Of a stretch of DNA of 64,000 nt, positions 1-11,040 are shown in pieces. The number at the start of each line of letters is the position of its first letter. Within the stretch, counting starts at the first letter, position 1. Under the pieces are notes generated by a model that saw only the letters and a program-made list of their open reading frames with translations, had not been told where the DNA came from and made no database searches. The position numbers were made by a program, and so were the translations under genes. The stretch comes from Leishmania martiniquensis (Eukaryota; Euglenozoa; Kinetoplastea; Trypanosomatida; Trypanosomatidae): positions 232,501 through 296,500 of the forward strand of contig NC_090158.1 in assembly GCF_017916325.1 (NCBI RefSeq), given 5' to 3'.

Positions 1-3000
1 ATCCTTTCATCCCAGTTCCTCGGGGCGGCAACGGCGGGGGTACACAGGTCTCCCGCATTCGCTTCACCCCGTGGATAGACGGCGTCATCCTTAGTGTCCG
101 CGGAGAACTTTGCCAGCGCGTCCTCCTCCACACATGACAGCTCGCTCCAGTTGTCTGGAGCTCCCGTGTGCGGCGGGCGCGTGGACGCGCTCCCCACCTG
201 CTCCGCGGCTGCGGTGCCCTCTGCCTTGGGCAACTCCTCCGACGCGGAAGGGGCCTCTTCCGGTTCTTCTTCCATCGATTCCTCCACATGTGGCGGCACC
301 ATCCCTGCGGCGGACGACTGCTCGAACGCCTCCTCCACAGCCTCTGCTGCGGCGGCCGTGAGGATACCTTTCTCAGCATCGTCCTGTGCACCGCACCCCT
401 CACTGCCCGTTCCTGGAAGCCCCGCCGCATCCCCCTTCTCGTGGTTCGCGTCGGCTTCGCCACCTTCTGCAGATAGTGCTTCAACCACAGAGGCATCATC
501 TTGCTCGTCTCCCTCCCCCTCCTCCGTCTGCACAGCTGCTTTCTCTTCCTCATCCATAAGCACAGCCACATCTACAGACGGGCGAGGAGGCAGATCCGCC
601 TCAACAGGCGCAACGTTGGCCATTGCTTCCTCCTCTAGAGGTTCCTCGTGACGGTACGAGAGAAGAGCGCCATCCTCATCAGCGCTACCGGGGATCACGG
701 GCGCCTGCTGGGGTGCTGGAATGAACGCCGCTGAAGCCCCTTCCGTCAGCAACGCTGCCGACGCAGAGGTATCCCCACTCTTCTCTCCCTCGTGCGCGAA
801 AGAAGAAGCGGTCGTCGCGTCCCCGTTGTCCATGTAATCACTGGCAATGGAGGAGGCATGCGAGCTGGGCACTGCTGGCAGTGCCTCCAGCACGTTTGAG
901 AGGTTACGAGGAGTGGCAGACGGCGCCGTTGGCCGCTGGTCGGGGGCCACTGCGGCATCGGCGACGGCGCCCCCCTCGCCGATGTCTGCAGATGCTGCCA
1001 AGGCGGGCTCTATTGCCCTCTGCGGAGGCGTTGCAGTGGTTTGGGGGGGTGCGCCCTCCAGCCCTTGCGTTGAGCCCTCCCCGTTGGAGAAGAAGGCGGG
1101 CGGTGTCGTGAACAGCTGCTCCACTGCAGCGTCGGCGTCGTGCTGCAACTCCCCCAGCGACGCTTCTACGGGAGGCGAGGATGGCGCCTTACTACTCTTG
1201 TCATTCTCATCCGCATGTGACCTCTGAAGTGGCGAGACGGGTGCTGCCGGCGCCCTCAGGGCCAGTGAGGCACCTGCGGGGTTGTCTGCCATAGACGAGG
1301 CAGGCGAAGAGGACATGTCGGCTTCCGAGAGGACACCAAAAGGCTTCTCTGCCACATCCCATTGATGGGCATCGCTGCCGGTGCGTGACCTCGCCGGCCC
1401 CGCGCCACCGCCAGCAGGGAGAGAAACCGGCAAGGCCGTCGCTGCTTCCAACGACTTCACTGCTGCCTCCACGGCGGCTTGCGCCTCTTGAGCCTCTTTC
1501 GTTGCTTTGTCATTGCTCAGCCCGTGCTCGGTGACTGCCTGCGCCGAGCGCGTCTCCTCGGATAGCGGCGACGGCAGCACTGATGGCGACGAGGGCGGGG
1601 TCGCGTGCTCGCGTGGAGCTGGCGGCGGGATCAGATCCCCCAATAGCTCATCCGCCCCAGGGAGCATTGGCGCAGATGCACGCGCCCACGATGCCGACGG
1701 AGGAGGCACGCCTGCTGCTGCTGCTGCATGTGCTGGCATATCCGAATCCACCTCCCAGTCGTCATCCACCTCCGACTCTACCAGCGCTGCGTGAAGCCTG
1801 CCCGCCTGCTGGTGAGCGGATGCCGAAGCAGACGAAGTCACGGCAGCCTCCTCCTCGGGGCCGTCGCCGGCATCACCCTTGTCCATCTCGTCTTGGTGAT
1901 CGGCGGCAGGGATGCCATCAGCAAAGGAGAGCGGCGCTGCGGCAGCAGCTTCACCCTCGGCATCTGCGTTATCGTTCGTCGCCGGCACCATCGGTGGCGT
2001 CGACGGGCGTGAAATGGACTTGGACGACGCAGCGGATGTCGATGACAGTGACCCCGGCGGTGGTAGAGCAGGCGCGTCAGGCGCTTGCTGCTCCATCTTG
2101 TGCGGCTCATCTTTTCCCACTTCTACGGCTGGGTCCACTTCCTTAGCCTGTGGCGCACCCGGAGCGGCGACAGGAGCGTCGTCCACCACCTCGGCCACTC
2201 TCTCCTTCCTGTTTTCGGTAGCAGCTACCAGGACAGTCACCGGCATCGAGATCGGGACTGGCGAGCCTTCGAAGTGGTCGTCAAGTCCCTCGCCAGATTC
2301 ACTCGTTGCAGACGCTTTCCCCCCCGTCGTCGCCGCCGACGCCTTCTCTGCTTCAGGCACAGCAACGCTCACGTCCGCCTTTTTGATGTCCTCCGCACAT
2401 GAGTTGTCTGTGCGGTCATGCCCGCCTGACGGGGCCGCCCAAAAGGCGCCCGCCCGCTGCGGCTCCACAACCTCAGCACGCCCTTCTGAATCACTGCTGC
2501 TAGGGATGCTACTGCTGCTGCGGCTTGTGGATATCGTCAGACTACTAGTGCGACTGCTACTGCTGCTGCTGCTACACACGAGGAAGGTGTTCTGCGAATC
2601 GCGGTGAGCCAGTGGAACACCTGCGATGGCGCCGCCGCAAATGAGGGAGCCGGAGCTCTTGTTGATTTTGATCGTGTCCAAAGTTGTTGTCTCGCCTACC
2701 GTCGTGGCTGCGTCGTATGGTGGGTGAGGCAGCCGCGTCGAGAAGCGTCGGGCGGGTATTGGGCTACGACGAGCGCCAGGGGAACGTTTGCGGTTCCTAC
2801 TGAAGCGGAAGTCAAATGGGGCGAGCTCCTGCTGCAGCGCGGCCTGCAGCTGCTGATGATGGGCAGCACGGATTTCAACGCCTTCTGTGTACAGGCGCCG
2901 AACAAGCTTCCGCTGCTGCCAGGGCGTCAGAGTGCTGTAGCACGACAGGCACTGGGGCCCCAAGGGCGTGGCCGATTGCCCCGACGCTGAGGCGGGGGTG

Positions 3001-6000
3001 CGAAGACGCTCCATCGACTGGCGGGTGGAAACAGAGGATGTGCCCGGCTCTGCGAGGGCCACCGCTGATCCATCGGGCTCGTAATCCCCATCACCTCCTA
3101 CATGTGTGCTCTGAGACGTCTGCAGCCAGACAGATGCGGCGATCGGCACGCGGCGGCTGCCTGATGCCAGCGAATGCGGCTTTCGGGACACTGTCCGCTC
3201 CGGGCCGATCATTGGTCGACGCATCGCAGTAGCACGCGGCACTGACGGCGGCCATGGCGTAAGGTGCCCTTGCTGCGAGTGCAGGCGTCCCCGCACTCTG
3301 TCAGACGCGGTGGTAGCGCAGCGGCTGGCGGTAAAGCTTCCATTGCCGGCGGCCAGAAGGATCGAGATGGCCGGCGCTGTCTGCGCGACATCCACTTCCT
3401 CAAGTGGTAGCCCGCCGACGACAAGAATGCTGCCGATGCGCCGTCCGCGCGGCGGCAACGCGCGGCGCAGGGAGGATGAGTCCATCTGCTGCGCATTCCA
3501 CAGGTTGCCTTCCGACCGTGATGCCTTGGTTGGTCTTGCCGTCGCCACAGCCCGCAGCCCAAAGCGTGCTGCCACCGGGGAACAGTCCATGCGCACCATG
3601 CGCCAAAAGAGTGTCGCAGTGGAGAAGAGAAACACCATCAGCTGCGCAGCGGCTGTGCGCTCCGTCGTCGGTGTCGCCACCACGCCGCCGTTGGTGCGGC
3701 CGCCAACGAGCAGGATCACGGGGCAGTTGTCGAGGATGCACGAGGTCATGTCGGCAAGCTCCAATGCCGGCGGCCGCACAGTGCCATTCGGCTCCACGCG
3801 ACTCCACACGCGGGTGATGAGGTCCATTTTGAAAAAATCTGACAAAGCGACCGCACCTTGATCCTCATCTGCATCCTCGGTGCCACCGTTCGCGTCGCTG
3901 CTCGAGGGACTGCTAGAGTGCGCTGCACTGAGCAACTTCCCGGCCTCGCTCTGCTCATGCCTCCACCCGCCAAAGATATAGAGCGCGGTGCCGTCGCTCG
4001 CGACGGTCGCGGCTAGTCCGTACCGCGGGCATGGCACCTCGGTACCGAAGCTGCGACGAGCAGTCCACTCCTGCGTCGTGAGGTCGAGGTACAGTATCCT
4101 CGCACACGAGCAGCACTCGCCGGTGCTGGACTGACCGCCAATGACCACGATGTAGTCATTGTGCAGTACCGCCGCATGGCGCCAGCGAGCCACTTCACCC
4201 TCGCAGTCACCGATGAGCGTCGAGGGCATGTGCTTCTCGCGACCCTCTGCGGCCGCGGAAGGCGCATCAGCCCAGGTGCAGTGTAGCTCTGTCGCCGCCA
4301 CTGTGCACATGCTCGTGTTCCAGAACATCCTCCACACATCGCCATACACTGGCGCAGCAGAAGTGTCGTCGTGGCGGCCACGGCCACCGAAGACGTAGAT
4401 GGCACCGTCAGCAAGGCGGTAGACAGCTGTGTGGCCGTAGCGAGGAGGCGGCACTGCCGCTGGGGTAGAAGATAGGACCGTTCCACACGCACTCCGCCGC
4501 GCACGCAGCGGCTTCCACACTTGCTCGGCGCCATCGAACGCGTACACACCCGACGAGGCGGCTCCCGTGACTGTCGAGAAGCCGCCAAAGACGATGTAGT
4601 GCCGCCCGTCGGCGCACCGCGTCAGCGACGGCTCCACCACCAGCGGCAGACAGTCGCGCGGATGCTGTGTGATGGCGGATACGACAAGGGGGCCCGGCTT
4701 TTGATGTGCACCAAGCTGCTGCTCTGTCAGCCCATATATCCATGCTGCCTCACCCTCCTCGCGCCGTCGCTTTTCCTCCTCGGCTTCGATGGTCAGATTG
4801 CCGTGGTACCACGTGAGCTCCGACGGATAGCGATAGCGGCTTTCACCAGGGAACCGTCCCGCCGCATCGCTCACTGGAAGGCCATCATAAAATGTTGAGG
4901 TGCGCGTCAGACTGTCACAGAATATTTGCATAGTAGATGAAGACGACACAGAGCGGCCGGTAGTAGATTTCTGCGTCGCCTGCGTAGGTTCGCCTGGAAA
5001 GAGCGGTTGAGGGCTACCGCCGTTACTACAAGGCTGTGCTGGGACGCTCGTCATCACACCTTTGTCAGCGGCAGACGCGGTGCAAGACACGTTCAGTACA
5101 GTGCGCGTCGTGTAGGCATCACCGAAGAAGAAATGCACGGCGGCCACTTTGTGTGACGCTTCTGGTACGTAGACAGTATGGGCGAGCCCGGTCGGGCCGA
5201 AGATGTGCTCAAGCAGCTCCTCGCTGTCTTTGAATATCATTTTGTCATCGTTGCTGGCGACACCTCCTGCTACTAACGCAGCGTGGATTCCTCGCCGTCG
5301 CGACGCGGCCGCCGGTTCTGAGGATGCGATGCGGATGACTTCGCAGTACGGCTGCAGCCGCGCCTCCCGCTGATTCTTCTGCATAACGAGCGTGTTGTAC
5401 GACAGACCCGGTAGGAGCTTTTCCACGGTGCGTTCTGACGGATCCGTGTAGTCGAGTGGCACACTTTGCACTACCACATCGTAGCCCATGTGCGCCTCCA
5501 GCACCTCCTGCGCCAGTTGACCTCCCTCTGAAACGCCTATACGACTGCAAGCAGCTCGCAATGGAGGATCTAGGTGCCGCACGATGCAGCTGCGACGCAA
5601 GGCCCAGAGTCGTGGCGACGGCGTGTAACACTCCGATACTATCGGCACCCAGCGCGGCATCTTAATCCACTGGCCCTGAAGCTCAAGCACCAGTCGACGG
5701 CTCATGCGAATGGTACCGCTGACGGAGCTGAGGAGAAGCCGATGCCGCGTTTTCCCGGGCCGCTCGCTCGCGGCCACGAGGGAGGGAGTCAGGTCCACTT
5801 CAGCGTAGTTCTCGACGTCCATCGCGACGGCGTTGATGCAGTGGAGAAACACATCCGCCATCTGCCCCTCCGTCAGCTGCGCCTGTGCCTGTTGCTGATG
5901 CGCAGTTTCACTGCTTTCGTGCTCAGCGCTCGTCGATGCGTGCGCCTTTTTGTAGCGACGCATGGCACCCTTGCGTACTGTCTCAACACATCGTCGTAGC

Positions 6001-9000
6001 GCCCGCGCATTGGCCATGCCGTCTGCTGACGCCGTCGTCTCTGCGGCGCTGGCTAGCGCCACGCACAGCCGGGCTCGCGCGTTGGTTGTTGAGAGTAGAA
6101 CCGGTGCGCTAGGGCACGCCAACTGACCGTCTGCACCTACGCGCAGAGGGGGGGTGCAGCTGCTACTTGACTCAGGTACCGCTGGCGCCCATGCACGTTG
6201 CAGCTCCTTTGCCGATGGCACATGCGCCGAAGACCAAACGGCGCGCACCTCTTCTGCGCTGCTGCCACTGGTGGTAAACCACAGCTGCACCTGCGACGGA
6301 GGCAACGGTGAGGCGCTTTCCGGCGGTGTCTGAGTTGCGCTGGCCAGCGCAGACGGTACGATGCGCAGTGAACGTAAACGAAACACGGCGGAGTCGGCGC
6401 CCAGCACGTGGGAGCGAACAGCGCACATGAGTTCGAGCTGGGCCCCAAGGGCCGCAGGGGGTGAGCGTAGCACTGATATGGTGGCTGTCAGAGGGGCTGG
6501 CGCCGAAGATACAAACATAGACGTCTTCCAGCGAGCGCCGGTGGAGGGGGCGGAGTAAAGCGCGGAGCAGGAGATCCACATGGCACCCGACCACACATTG
6601 GTGCCAGCTGTCTTGGCAACCCTCTGCGAAGCAAGGCCGCTGTCACGGTTCGTTCTGGTGGTGCGTGCGGGGGACCTGATCATGGATCGCATTGCTTCTG
6701 TACTTCGAATTGACTGCAGACTAGCTCGACAATCTTTCGATGGCGCGGTGGTGGAGGGAACCATCAGCACCTCCCATGGAAGGCAGTCTACCTCGCCGAC
6801 GGAGGGGGTGACGGTGATGGCGGTGCCCACTACGCCACGCTCTCCAGACGCCTGGCGTCCGCCACGCCGCACGGGAAGAAAGCTGCGGTAGGAGAGAACG
6901 CCGGTTTCGGGCGAGGCTTCGGCGAGGATGGCGCGCGTCGCAGCATGGCAGAGAACAAGGTGCCACGATGAGGCGGAGTGGAGAGCCGCATCGAACTTTC
7001 CAGGGCTTGCATGACTGCTGGCTGAGGACGACAAAGGCCGAAGAAAAGTGGTGGGCGGGCGAACCGTGATGATGACCTCACGCAGCTCCGCCGCCGCGTT
7101 GCCGTCGTGCAACGCTCCCGATCCTTTGCGGCGCGGTGTGGGCAACGACGAGAGCTCCGCGGAGGCGGCAGCGGACGAAGCGTCGACGAAGCGGTAGTAC
7201 AAAGCTGCCGTTACAGAGAGGGAAGCAGCGCGGGTGTCGCCATCGCACGCAACCGCCGTCGACCGCGTCCAAGCGTCGGAAAACATGTACGAAAAAATCA
7301 GCTGCGCGTGTGATGCAGCGGACGAGCATGAGGATAACTGTACCGCCACGTAGACGAGCGGGTCTCGCAGCGGTACACTGACCGGCTGCTGCACGACGTC
7401 GTACGCCGGACTCACGGCTACGACTCGATATGCAATGCTGTCTACGCGTTCCGAGTCAGATGAGCACGGCGAGCTCACCCACAGCGTAGCTGCAGAGGGC
7501 TTTCGACGGCGCGACGCTCTTTGCCTACCAACGCGTATGGGCGACTCCTCGACGAGAAGCAGCTGCAGAACCGGCGGCGCACCTCTCGCTGTCACACGCG
7601 AGCGCAGGTTCAGCACCGCATCGCGATACGCACTCACCGTCATGTACGTCCACAGTGTGAGAACAACATCACCATTGGGACCAGTGAAACGTACTTCGTG
7701 GGTAATGGGTGGCGCAGGCGCAGGAGAGGATGCCGATGGCAACGGCAATCCGTGCCCCAGTGCAACGTCGGCGGTGCTCGTCCAGAGTGTCGCCGACGCG
7801 CAGTCGCCCGAGGCGCCCCCCTCCGTGAATGTCATATGCTCTGTAACGATGCAGTGAGCATGCAGCGGAGGCGGTACTGCAGAAACACCATCAGCAACGC
7901 CTGCGGAGTCGCCAGCGGCACCTTTTGCACCGTTCTCACACCGGGGCAACAAGAGAGCGGGAATGCTCACTTGCGGCACCACCGCCGTCAGGCCGCGCAG
8001 GGCCGGCGCCGTGCGGAACGAGAAGGCGGTCGTGCCCAGCGCCGGGTCGTGCGCCGGGCACTCCTCTTCGACTGTCGTGGCGGAGATCTCGGCAGACACG
8101 ATGCGGTGAGGATCTGCTATGCCGTTGGCGTTGTAGATGGCTACCACCCCCAGCACCACGATGAAAGCGGCGCCGTCGGCTCCCTTGAACAGGTTAGCCG
8201 CCGTCGGCTGTGGCACTGCTGGCGCCTTCACGACTACCGAGGTGCCGTGAGGCTCCTCGGACACCGGCGCTGCGTGCCGCTGGCGGTCAAGGGTGTCATC
8301 TGCTGCGCCATTTGGGGGTGGCAGTTTCGCCGCGCTGTTGTATGAGGATTCGGCCCCCTTGCTGAGGCGAACGGGCGTCGAGATGTCAGAGTCCAGCGCT
8401 TGTACCACTTCATGTGGCGCTGAGTGGCCGACTTGCTGCCGAAGTGTGTCTATCAGCGGTGGTAGAGGAGGGCGGCAAAGCACGGCGGCCCCAGCATTGT
8501 CCGCGTTCTCGTCGTCATCCTCGCTTACCTGCACAGGGTTCTCTGCGGTCGCATCGCGCCCGTCTGCCTCTGGTAGCGGTGGTGTCATCACTGGGGCCAC
8601 CGCCATGTGAATAGTGCTACCACGGTAGTGGTGCGGGCGCCGGCGACGCGGTGTCTTGGAGCGTAAAGGCGACGAGGACGCGTCCAAGATGGATGCGGAA
8701 GCCGCTGATAGCGCATCGATTTTCAGCGCGAGCGGGCGGCTGCGGTCGGCGTCGTTGTTTGCTCTTCCTGTACTGGCTGAAATCACCCCAGCGTCAGGGG
8801 CAGAGAGAGGGTGCACAACGAAAGGCGAGGGGAGCCGCGCTGAGACTACGGCCGCGGCCTCCTCGCCGTCGCCGCCTAGCTCAGGCACCGCTTTCTCTTC
8901 ATGCGCGGTGTCAGCTCTCATTTCGGTCGGCAGTGCGGAAGAAACAGGCACTTCATCCCTTGTCACAAGGCCGTTGCTGCTGTCGTGCCTCTCCTGGTCG

Positions 9001-9896
9001 CTTACTGCGGTCATGGCACCGTTTATGGGCGTAGCTGTGCCTTCGCCGCTAGCGTTGTCGTGAGCAGGGGCTGCGCGAGCGGACACCCCCTCTGCAGCTG
9101 CTGTCGCACCCCCGACGTTTTCCTCGGCCACCGCATGAAACCCTGCGAACGTCAGCTGGGAGGGAGACGATGCTGTCGATAGCTTCCCATGGCTGGATGG
9201 CGGGATGGCCTCATCTCCTGGCGGGGCAGAGGTGTGCGGCAGCGGTGTGTCTCCTTGACGCCCATCCTCATTTTCACATGTCTCATCGTCACTGGCGTGC
9301 GCCTTCCGCTCGTCTTCTGCGCTGTTGCCCTCCCCCGCCGTTGCCACGCCTCTCGCCGGTGGAGTGACCCCTGGTAATACCTCGCCAGCTGCCCAACGAA
9401 AGCAGACGCGCAGCGGCGGCTGTGAGGCGCCGCGACTGTATTCTGCATCAGGCGTGCCATCGAGCACTTCTTTCGCGGCGGAGAGCTCCAACACAGAGAC
9501 GCCCGTTGTCTCTGCAGGCGCACCGGATGCTGTCAGTGTTGAGGCAGCAGCGTTGATAGCAGTGCTTGTAAGTATATCCATGGCCACCATGCACCCGCTT
9601 GGATGCACGTCGCTTGCATCGGCGGCGGCGCTTTCGGCGTACGCCTTCGTGGCAAACGCGAGCTCCGTCGCGCGACACGCTACGCGGACGCCTGGGTGAC
9701 GGTACAGGACAACCGGTCGCTGCATAGGAAGCGGGGTTATCTCCCACGGGCACCCAGGCCCACCGAGGCGCACCGCTAGCTCATCGAGGGAGGGCTCGCA
9801 GCGGGTGACGAAGATCGAGATGCACCTGCCATTCGCTGCGTCGCCAATGGCCTCATGGATGCTGGATAATCCAGACAAGAATGATGAGTCATCCAT
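1..9896 (-). CDS. Giant kelch-repeat protein, partial (3' end beyond window)
   Basis: I read this frame codon by codon from the ATG at 9896 to base 3 and found no stop, so at least 3298 codons lie in the window and the C-terminus is off the left edge. An in-frame stop at 10242-10244 bounds it upstream, and 9896 is the only ATG before the coding-like sequence begins. Residues about 1740-2170 hold a kelch beta-propeller: hydrophobic-GG cores near residues 1770, 1836, 1919, 1975, 2064 and 2159, several preceded by PRYG or RWRH and followed by a W, as in kelch blades. Residues 1-1740 match nothing I recognise. From about residue 2440, after a serine run, the protein is Ala/Glu/Ser/Pro-rich, acidic and probably disordered. 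No signal peptide or membrane segment is evident. Kelch propellers bind protein partners; the partner and role here are unknown. The frame and kelch call are secure; the function is not. Confidence 0.9.
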   Translation of the reverse strand, partial: MDDSSFLSGLSSIHEAIGDAANGRCISIFVTRCEPSLDELAVRLGGPGCPWEITPLPMQRPVVLYRHPGVRVACRATELAFATKAYAESAAADASDVHPSGCMVAMDILTSTAINAAASTLTASGAPAETTGVSVLELSAAKEVLDGTPDAEYSRGASQPPLRVCFRWAAGEVLPGVTPPARGVATAGEGNSAEDERKAHASDDETCENEDGRQGDTPLPHTSAPPGDEAIPPSSHGKLSTASSPSQLTFAGFHAVAEENVGGATAAAEGVSARAAPAHDNASGEGTATPINGAMTAVSDQERHDSSNGLVTRDEVPVSSALPTEMRADTAHEEKAVPELGGDGEEAAAVVSARLPSPFVVHPLSAPDAGVISASTGRANNDADRSRPLALKIDALSAASASILDASSSPLRSKTPRRRRPHHYRGSTIHMAVAPVMTPPLPEADGRDATAENPVQVSEDDDENADNAGAAVLCRPPLPPLIDTLRQQVGHSAPHEVVQALDSDISTPVRLSKGAESSYNSAAKLPPPNGAADDTLDRQRHAAPVSEEPHGTSVVVKAPAVPQPTAANLFKGADGAAFIVVLGVVAIYNANGIADPHRIVSAEISATTVEEECPAHDPALGTTAFSFRTAPALRGLTAVVPQVSIPALLLPRCENGAKGAAGDSAGVADGVSAVPPPLHAHCIVTEHMTFTEGGASGDCASATLWTSTADVALGHGLPLPSASSPAPAPPITHEVRFTGPNGDVVLTLWTYMTVSAYRDAVLNLRSRVTARGAPPVLQLLLVEESPIRVGRQRASRRRKPSAATLWVSSPCSSDSERVDSIAYRVVAVSPAYDVVQQPVSVPLRDPLVYVAVQLSSCSSAASHAQLIFSYMFSDAWTRSTAVACDGDTRAASLSVTAALYYRFVDASSAAASAELSSLPTPRRKGSGALHDGNAAAELREVIITVRPPTTFLRPLSSSASSHASPGKFDAALHSASSWHLVLCHAATRAILAEASPETGVLSYRSFLPVRRGGRQASGERGVVGTAITVTPSVGEVDCLPWEVLMVPSTTAPSKDCRASLQSIRSTEAMRSMIRSPARTTRTNRDSGLASQRVAKTAGTNVWSGAMWISCSALYSAPSTGARWKTSMFVSSAPAPLTATISVLRSPPAALGAQLELMCAVRSHVLGADSAVFRLRSLRIVPSALASATQTPPESASPLPPSQVQLWFTTSGSSAEEVRAVWSSAHVPSAKELQRAWAPAVPESSSSCTPPLRVGADGQLACPSAPVLLSTTNARARLCVALASAAETTASADGMANARALRRCVETVRKGAMRRYKKAHASTSAEHESSETAHQQQAQAQLTEGQMADVFLHCINAVAMDVENYAEVDLTPSLVAASERPGKTRHRLLLSSVSGTIRMSRRLVLELQGQWIKMPRWVPIVSECYTPSPRLWALRRSCIVRHLDPPLRAACSRIGVSEGGQLAQEVLEAHMGYDVVVQSVPLDYTDPSERTVEKLLPGLSYNTLVMQKNQREARLQPYCEVIRIASSEPAAASRRRGIHAALVAGGVASNDDKMIFKDSEELLEHIFGPTGLAHTVYVPEASHKVAAVHFFFGDAYTTRTVLNVSCTASAADKGVMTSVPAQPCSNGGSPQPLFPGEPTQATQKSTTGRSVSSSSTMQIFCDSLTRTSTFYDGLPVSDAAGRFPGESRYRYPSELTWYHGNLTIEAEEEKRRREEGEAAWIYGLTEQQLGAHQKPGPLVVSAITQHPRDCLPLVVEPSLTRCADGRHYIVFGGFSTVTGAASSGVYAFDGAEQVWKPLRARRSACGTVLSSTPAAVPPPRYGHTAVYRLADGAIYVFGGRGRHDDTSAAPVYGDVWRMFWNTSMCTVAATELHCTWADAPSAAAEGREKHMPSTLIGDCEGEVARWRHAAVLHNDYIVVIGGQSSTGECCSCARILYLDLTTQEWTARRSFGTEVPCPRYGLAATVASDGTALYIFGGWRHEQSEAGKLLSAAHSSSPSSSDANGGTEDADEDQGAVALSDFFKMDLITRVWSRVEPNGTVRPPALELADMTSCILDNCPVILLVGGRTNGGVVATPTTERTAAAQLMVFLFSTATLFWRMVRMDCSPVAARFGLRAVATARPTKASRSEGNLWNAQQMDSSSLRRALPPRGRRIGSILVVGGLPLEEVDVAQTAPAISILLAAGNGSFTASRCATTASDRVRGRLHSQQGHLTPWPPSVPRATAMRRPMIGPERTVSRKPHSLASGSRRVPIAASVWLQTSQSTHVGGDGDYEPDGSAVALAEPGTSSVSTRQSMERLRTPASASGQSATPLGPQCLSCYSTLTPWQQRKLVRRLYTEGVEIRAAHHQQLQAALQQELAPFDFRFSRNRKRSPGARRSPIPARRFSTRLPHPPYDAATTVGETTTLDTIKINKSSGSLICGGAIAGVPLAHRDSQNTFLVCSSSSSSSRTSSLTISTSRSSSSIPSSSDSEGRAEVVEPQRAGAFWAAPSGGHDRTDNSCAEDIKKADVSVAVPEAEKASAATTGGKASATSESGEGLDDHFEGSPVPISMPVTVLVAATENRKERVAEVVDDAPVAAPGAPQAKEVDPAVEVGKDEPHKMEQQAPDAPALPPPGSLSSTSAASSKSISRPSTPPMVPATNDNADAEGEAAAAAPLSFADGIPAADHQDEMDKGDAGDGPEEEAAVTSSASASAHQQAGRLHAALVESEVDDDWEVDSDMPAHAAAAAGVPPPSASWARASAPMLPGADELLGDLIPPPAPREHATPPSSPSVLPSPLSEETRSAQAVTEHGLSNDKATKEAQEAQAAVEAAVKSLEAATALPVSLPAGGGAGPARSRTGSDAHQWDVAEKPFGVLSEADMSSSPASSMADNPAGASLALRAPAAPVSPLQRSHADENDKSSKAPSSPPVEASLGELQHDADAAVEQLFTTPPAFFSNGEGSTQGLEGAPPQTTATPPQRAIEPALAASADIGEGGAVADAAVAPDQRPTAPSATPRNLSNVLEALPAVPSSHASSIASDYMDNGDATTASSFAHEGEKSGDTSASAALLTEGASAAFIPAPQQAPVIPGSADEDGALLSYRHEEPLEEEAMANVAPVEADLPPRPSVDVAVLMDEEEKAAVQTEEGEGDEQDDASVVEALSAEGGEADANHEKGDAAGLPGTGSEGCGAQDDAEKGILTAAAAEAVEEAFEQSSAAGMVPPHVEESMEEEPEEAPSASEELPKAEGTAAAEQVGSASTRPPHTGAPDNWSELSCVEEDALAKFSADTKDDAVYPRGEANAGDLCTPAVAAPRNWDER

Positions 9897-10240
9897 CGGT
9901 GCCTGTTGCTGTCGTTGGCCCAGATGACCTCGCCAGGGGATGGGCAGTGGCTGTACACGCAGATGCAAGCCGGTGATGGCCACCGAGGCTTTTGCTTGGT
10001 CTCTGCCTTTCAGCTCCTTGACAATTTCTGTTTCTTCCCAGCGCTGTTGCTTCTGCACGCGCGGCGTAGTGCTGCAGCGAGCTTCCACGTTGGCTTTCCG
10101 TTCACGCCCGTTGTTTTCTGCGGCTGCTTCGCAGCAGCTGTTACCCCACGCAGCTGTCACTGTATTAGAAAGGTCTCGGGACGCAGAAGAGAACGAAAAC
10201 GAGAGCGCTGCTTGGCGTGGCAGGCACCCCCTCGCCACCC

Positions 10241-10328
10241 CTCACGAGCAATTGAAAGACGTCAGAGCGTGTGCCCGTATGCGTAGGTGTGTGTGTGTGT
10301 GCGTGTGTGAGGGAGAGAGGGAAAGAGG
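10241..10328 (-). promoter_or_regulatory. Predicted trans-splice acceptor for the giant kelch gene
   Basis: On the minus strand a pyrimidine tract (complement of 10309-10328) is followed, after a CA-repeat stretch, by the first strong AG at 10242-10241. This would give a 5' UTR of about 345 nt. It is inferred from the tract-then-AG pattern only. Confidence 0.35.
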
Positions 10329-11040
10329 CGCTGGGCAGAGGCGATGCTCGAAGGCACCGTGAGGCAAGGGATAACTGATGGTGTCAACAGCCAAGCAGTC
10401 ACCGCCACCACTACCATCACCACCACAAAAAAAAAGCTTTCAGAATGGAAAAGAATGCCCATACAACGCAAAGGGCAGCGATAAGAGCAATGGCAAACAA
10501 AGAGATCTGAGCGTAGAAAGAGGAGCGGAGGGAGGGGGAATGCAGGGCAACCACCACCACCACCAAAAAAAAAAAACGGTCGCCTCACGATACGGAGAGC
10601 AGAAAGCCGCACGTGGCTACAGAGGGTGGTGGGGTGAGGTGGATAGGCACCTTCAATATATATATATATATGTATGCAAGATATCAGCGAGCGAACTGAA
10701 GAAGAAGGGAATGTGAGGCTGACCGCGCAAGAGGCGTGGGGGGGACAGAGTAAGAGGGTGCAGACGCGAGAGGGAAACGGAAGTCGGCCGAAAAAAAAAC
10801 TCAGCTGTTGCGAGCGCAAGTGCGGCTGTTGCTTCTTGATGACTGCTTGTTGACGGGAAAACGAAATGAGATGAGTGTCTGTTGAGAGACTAAACAACCG
10901 CAGGAGCGACAGAAGGGGAGAGAGGAGAGAGGAGAGAGACGTTGGAAAGGAGGCGCATGTCTGCAGGAAGAAGAAGTGGGCATAGAGATGACATGCGGAG
11001 CCTCTGCGACGCCAAACCTACTTCTCTTTCCAGTACTGTA

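Noticed and set aside
94..2607. Plus-strand open frames (94-651, 847-1227, 1912-2607) rich in Ser/Ala
   Set aside because: They are antisense to the Glu/Asp/Ala-rich tail of the giant kelch gene, whose own frame is open throughout; the Ser/Ala runs are the mirror of that composition.
7521..8345. 274-codon plus-strand frame
   Set aside because: Antisense to the kelch gene, no recognisable domain, against transcription direction.
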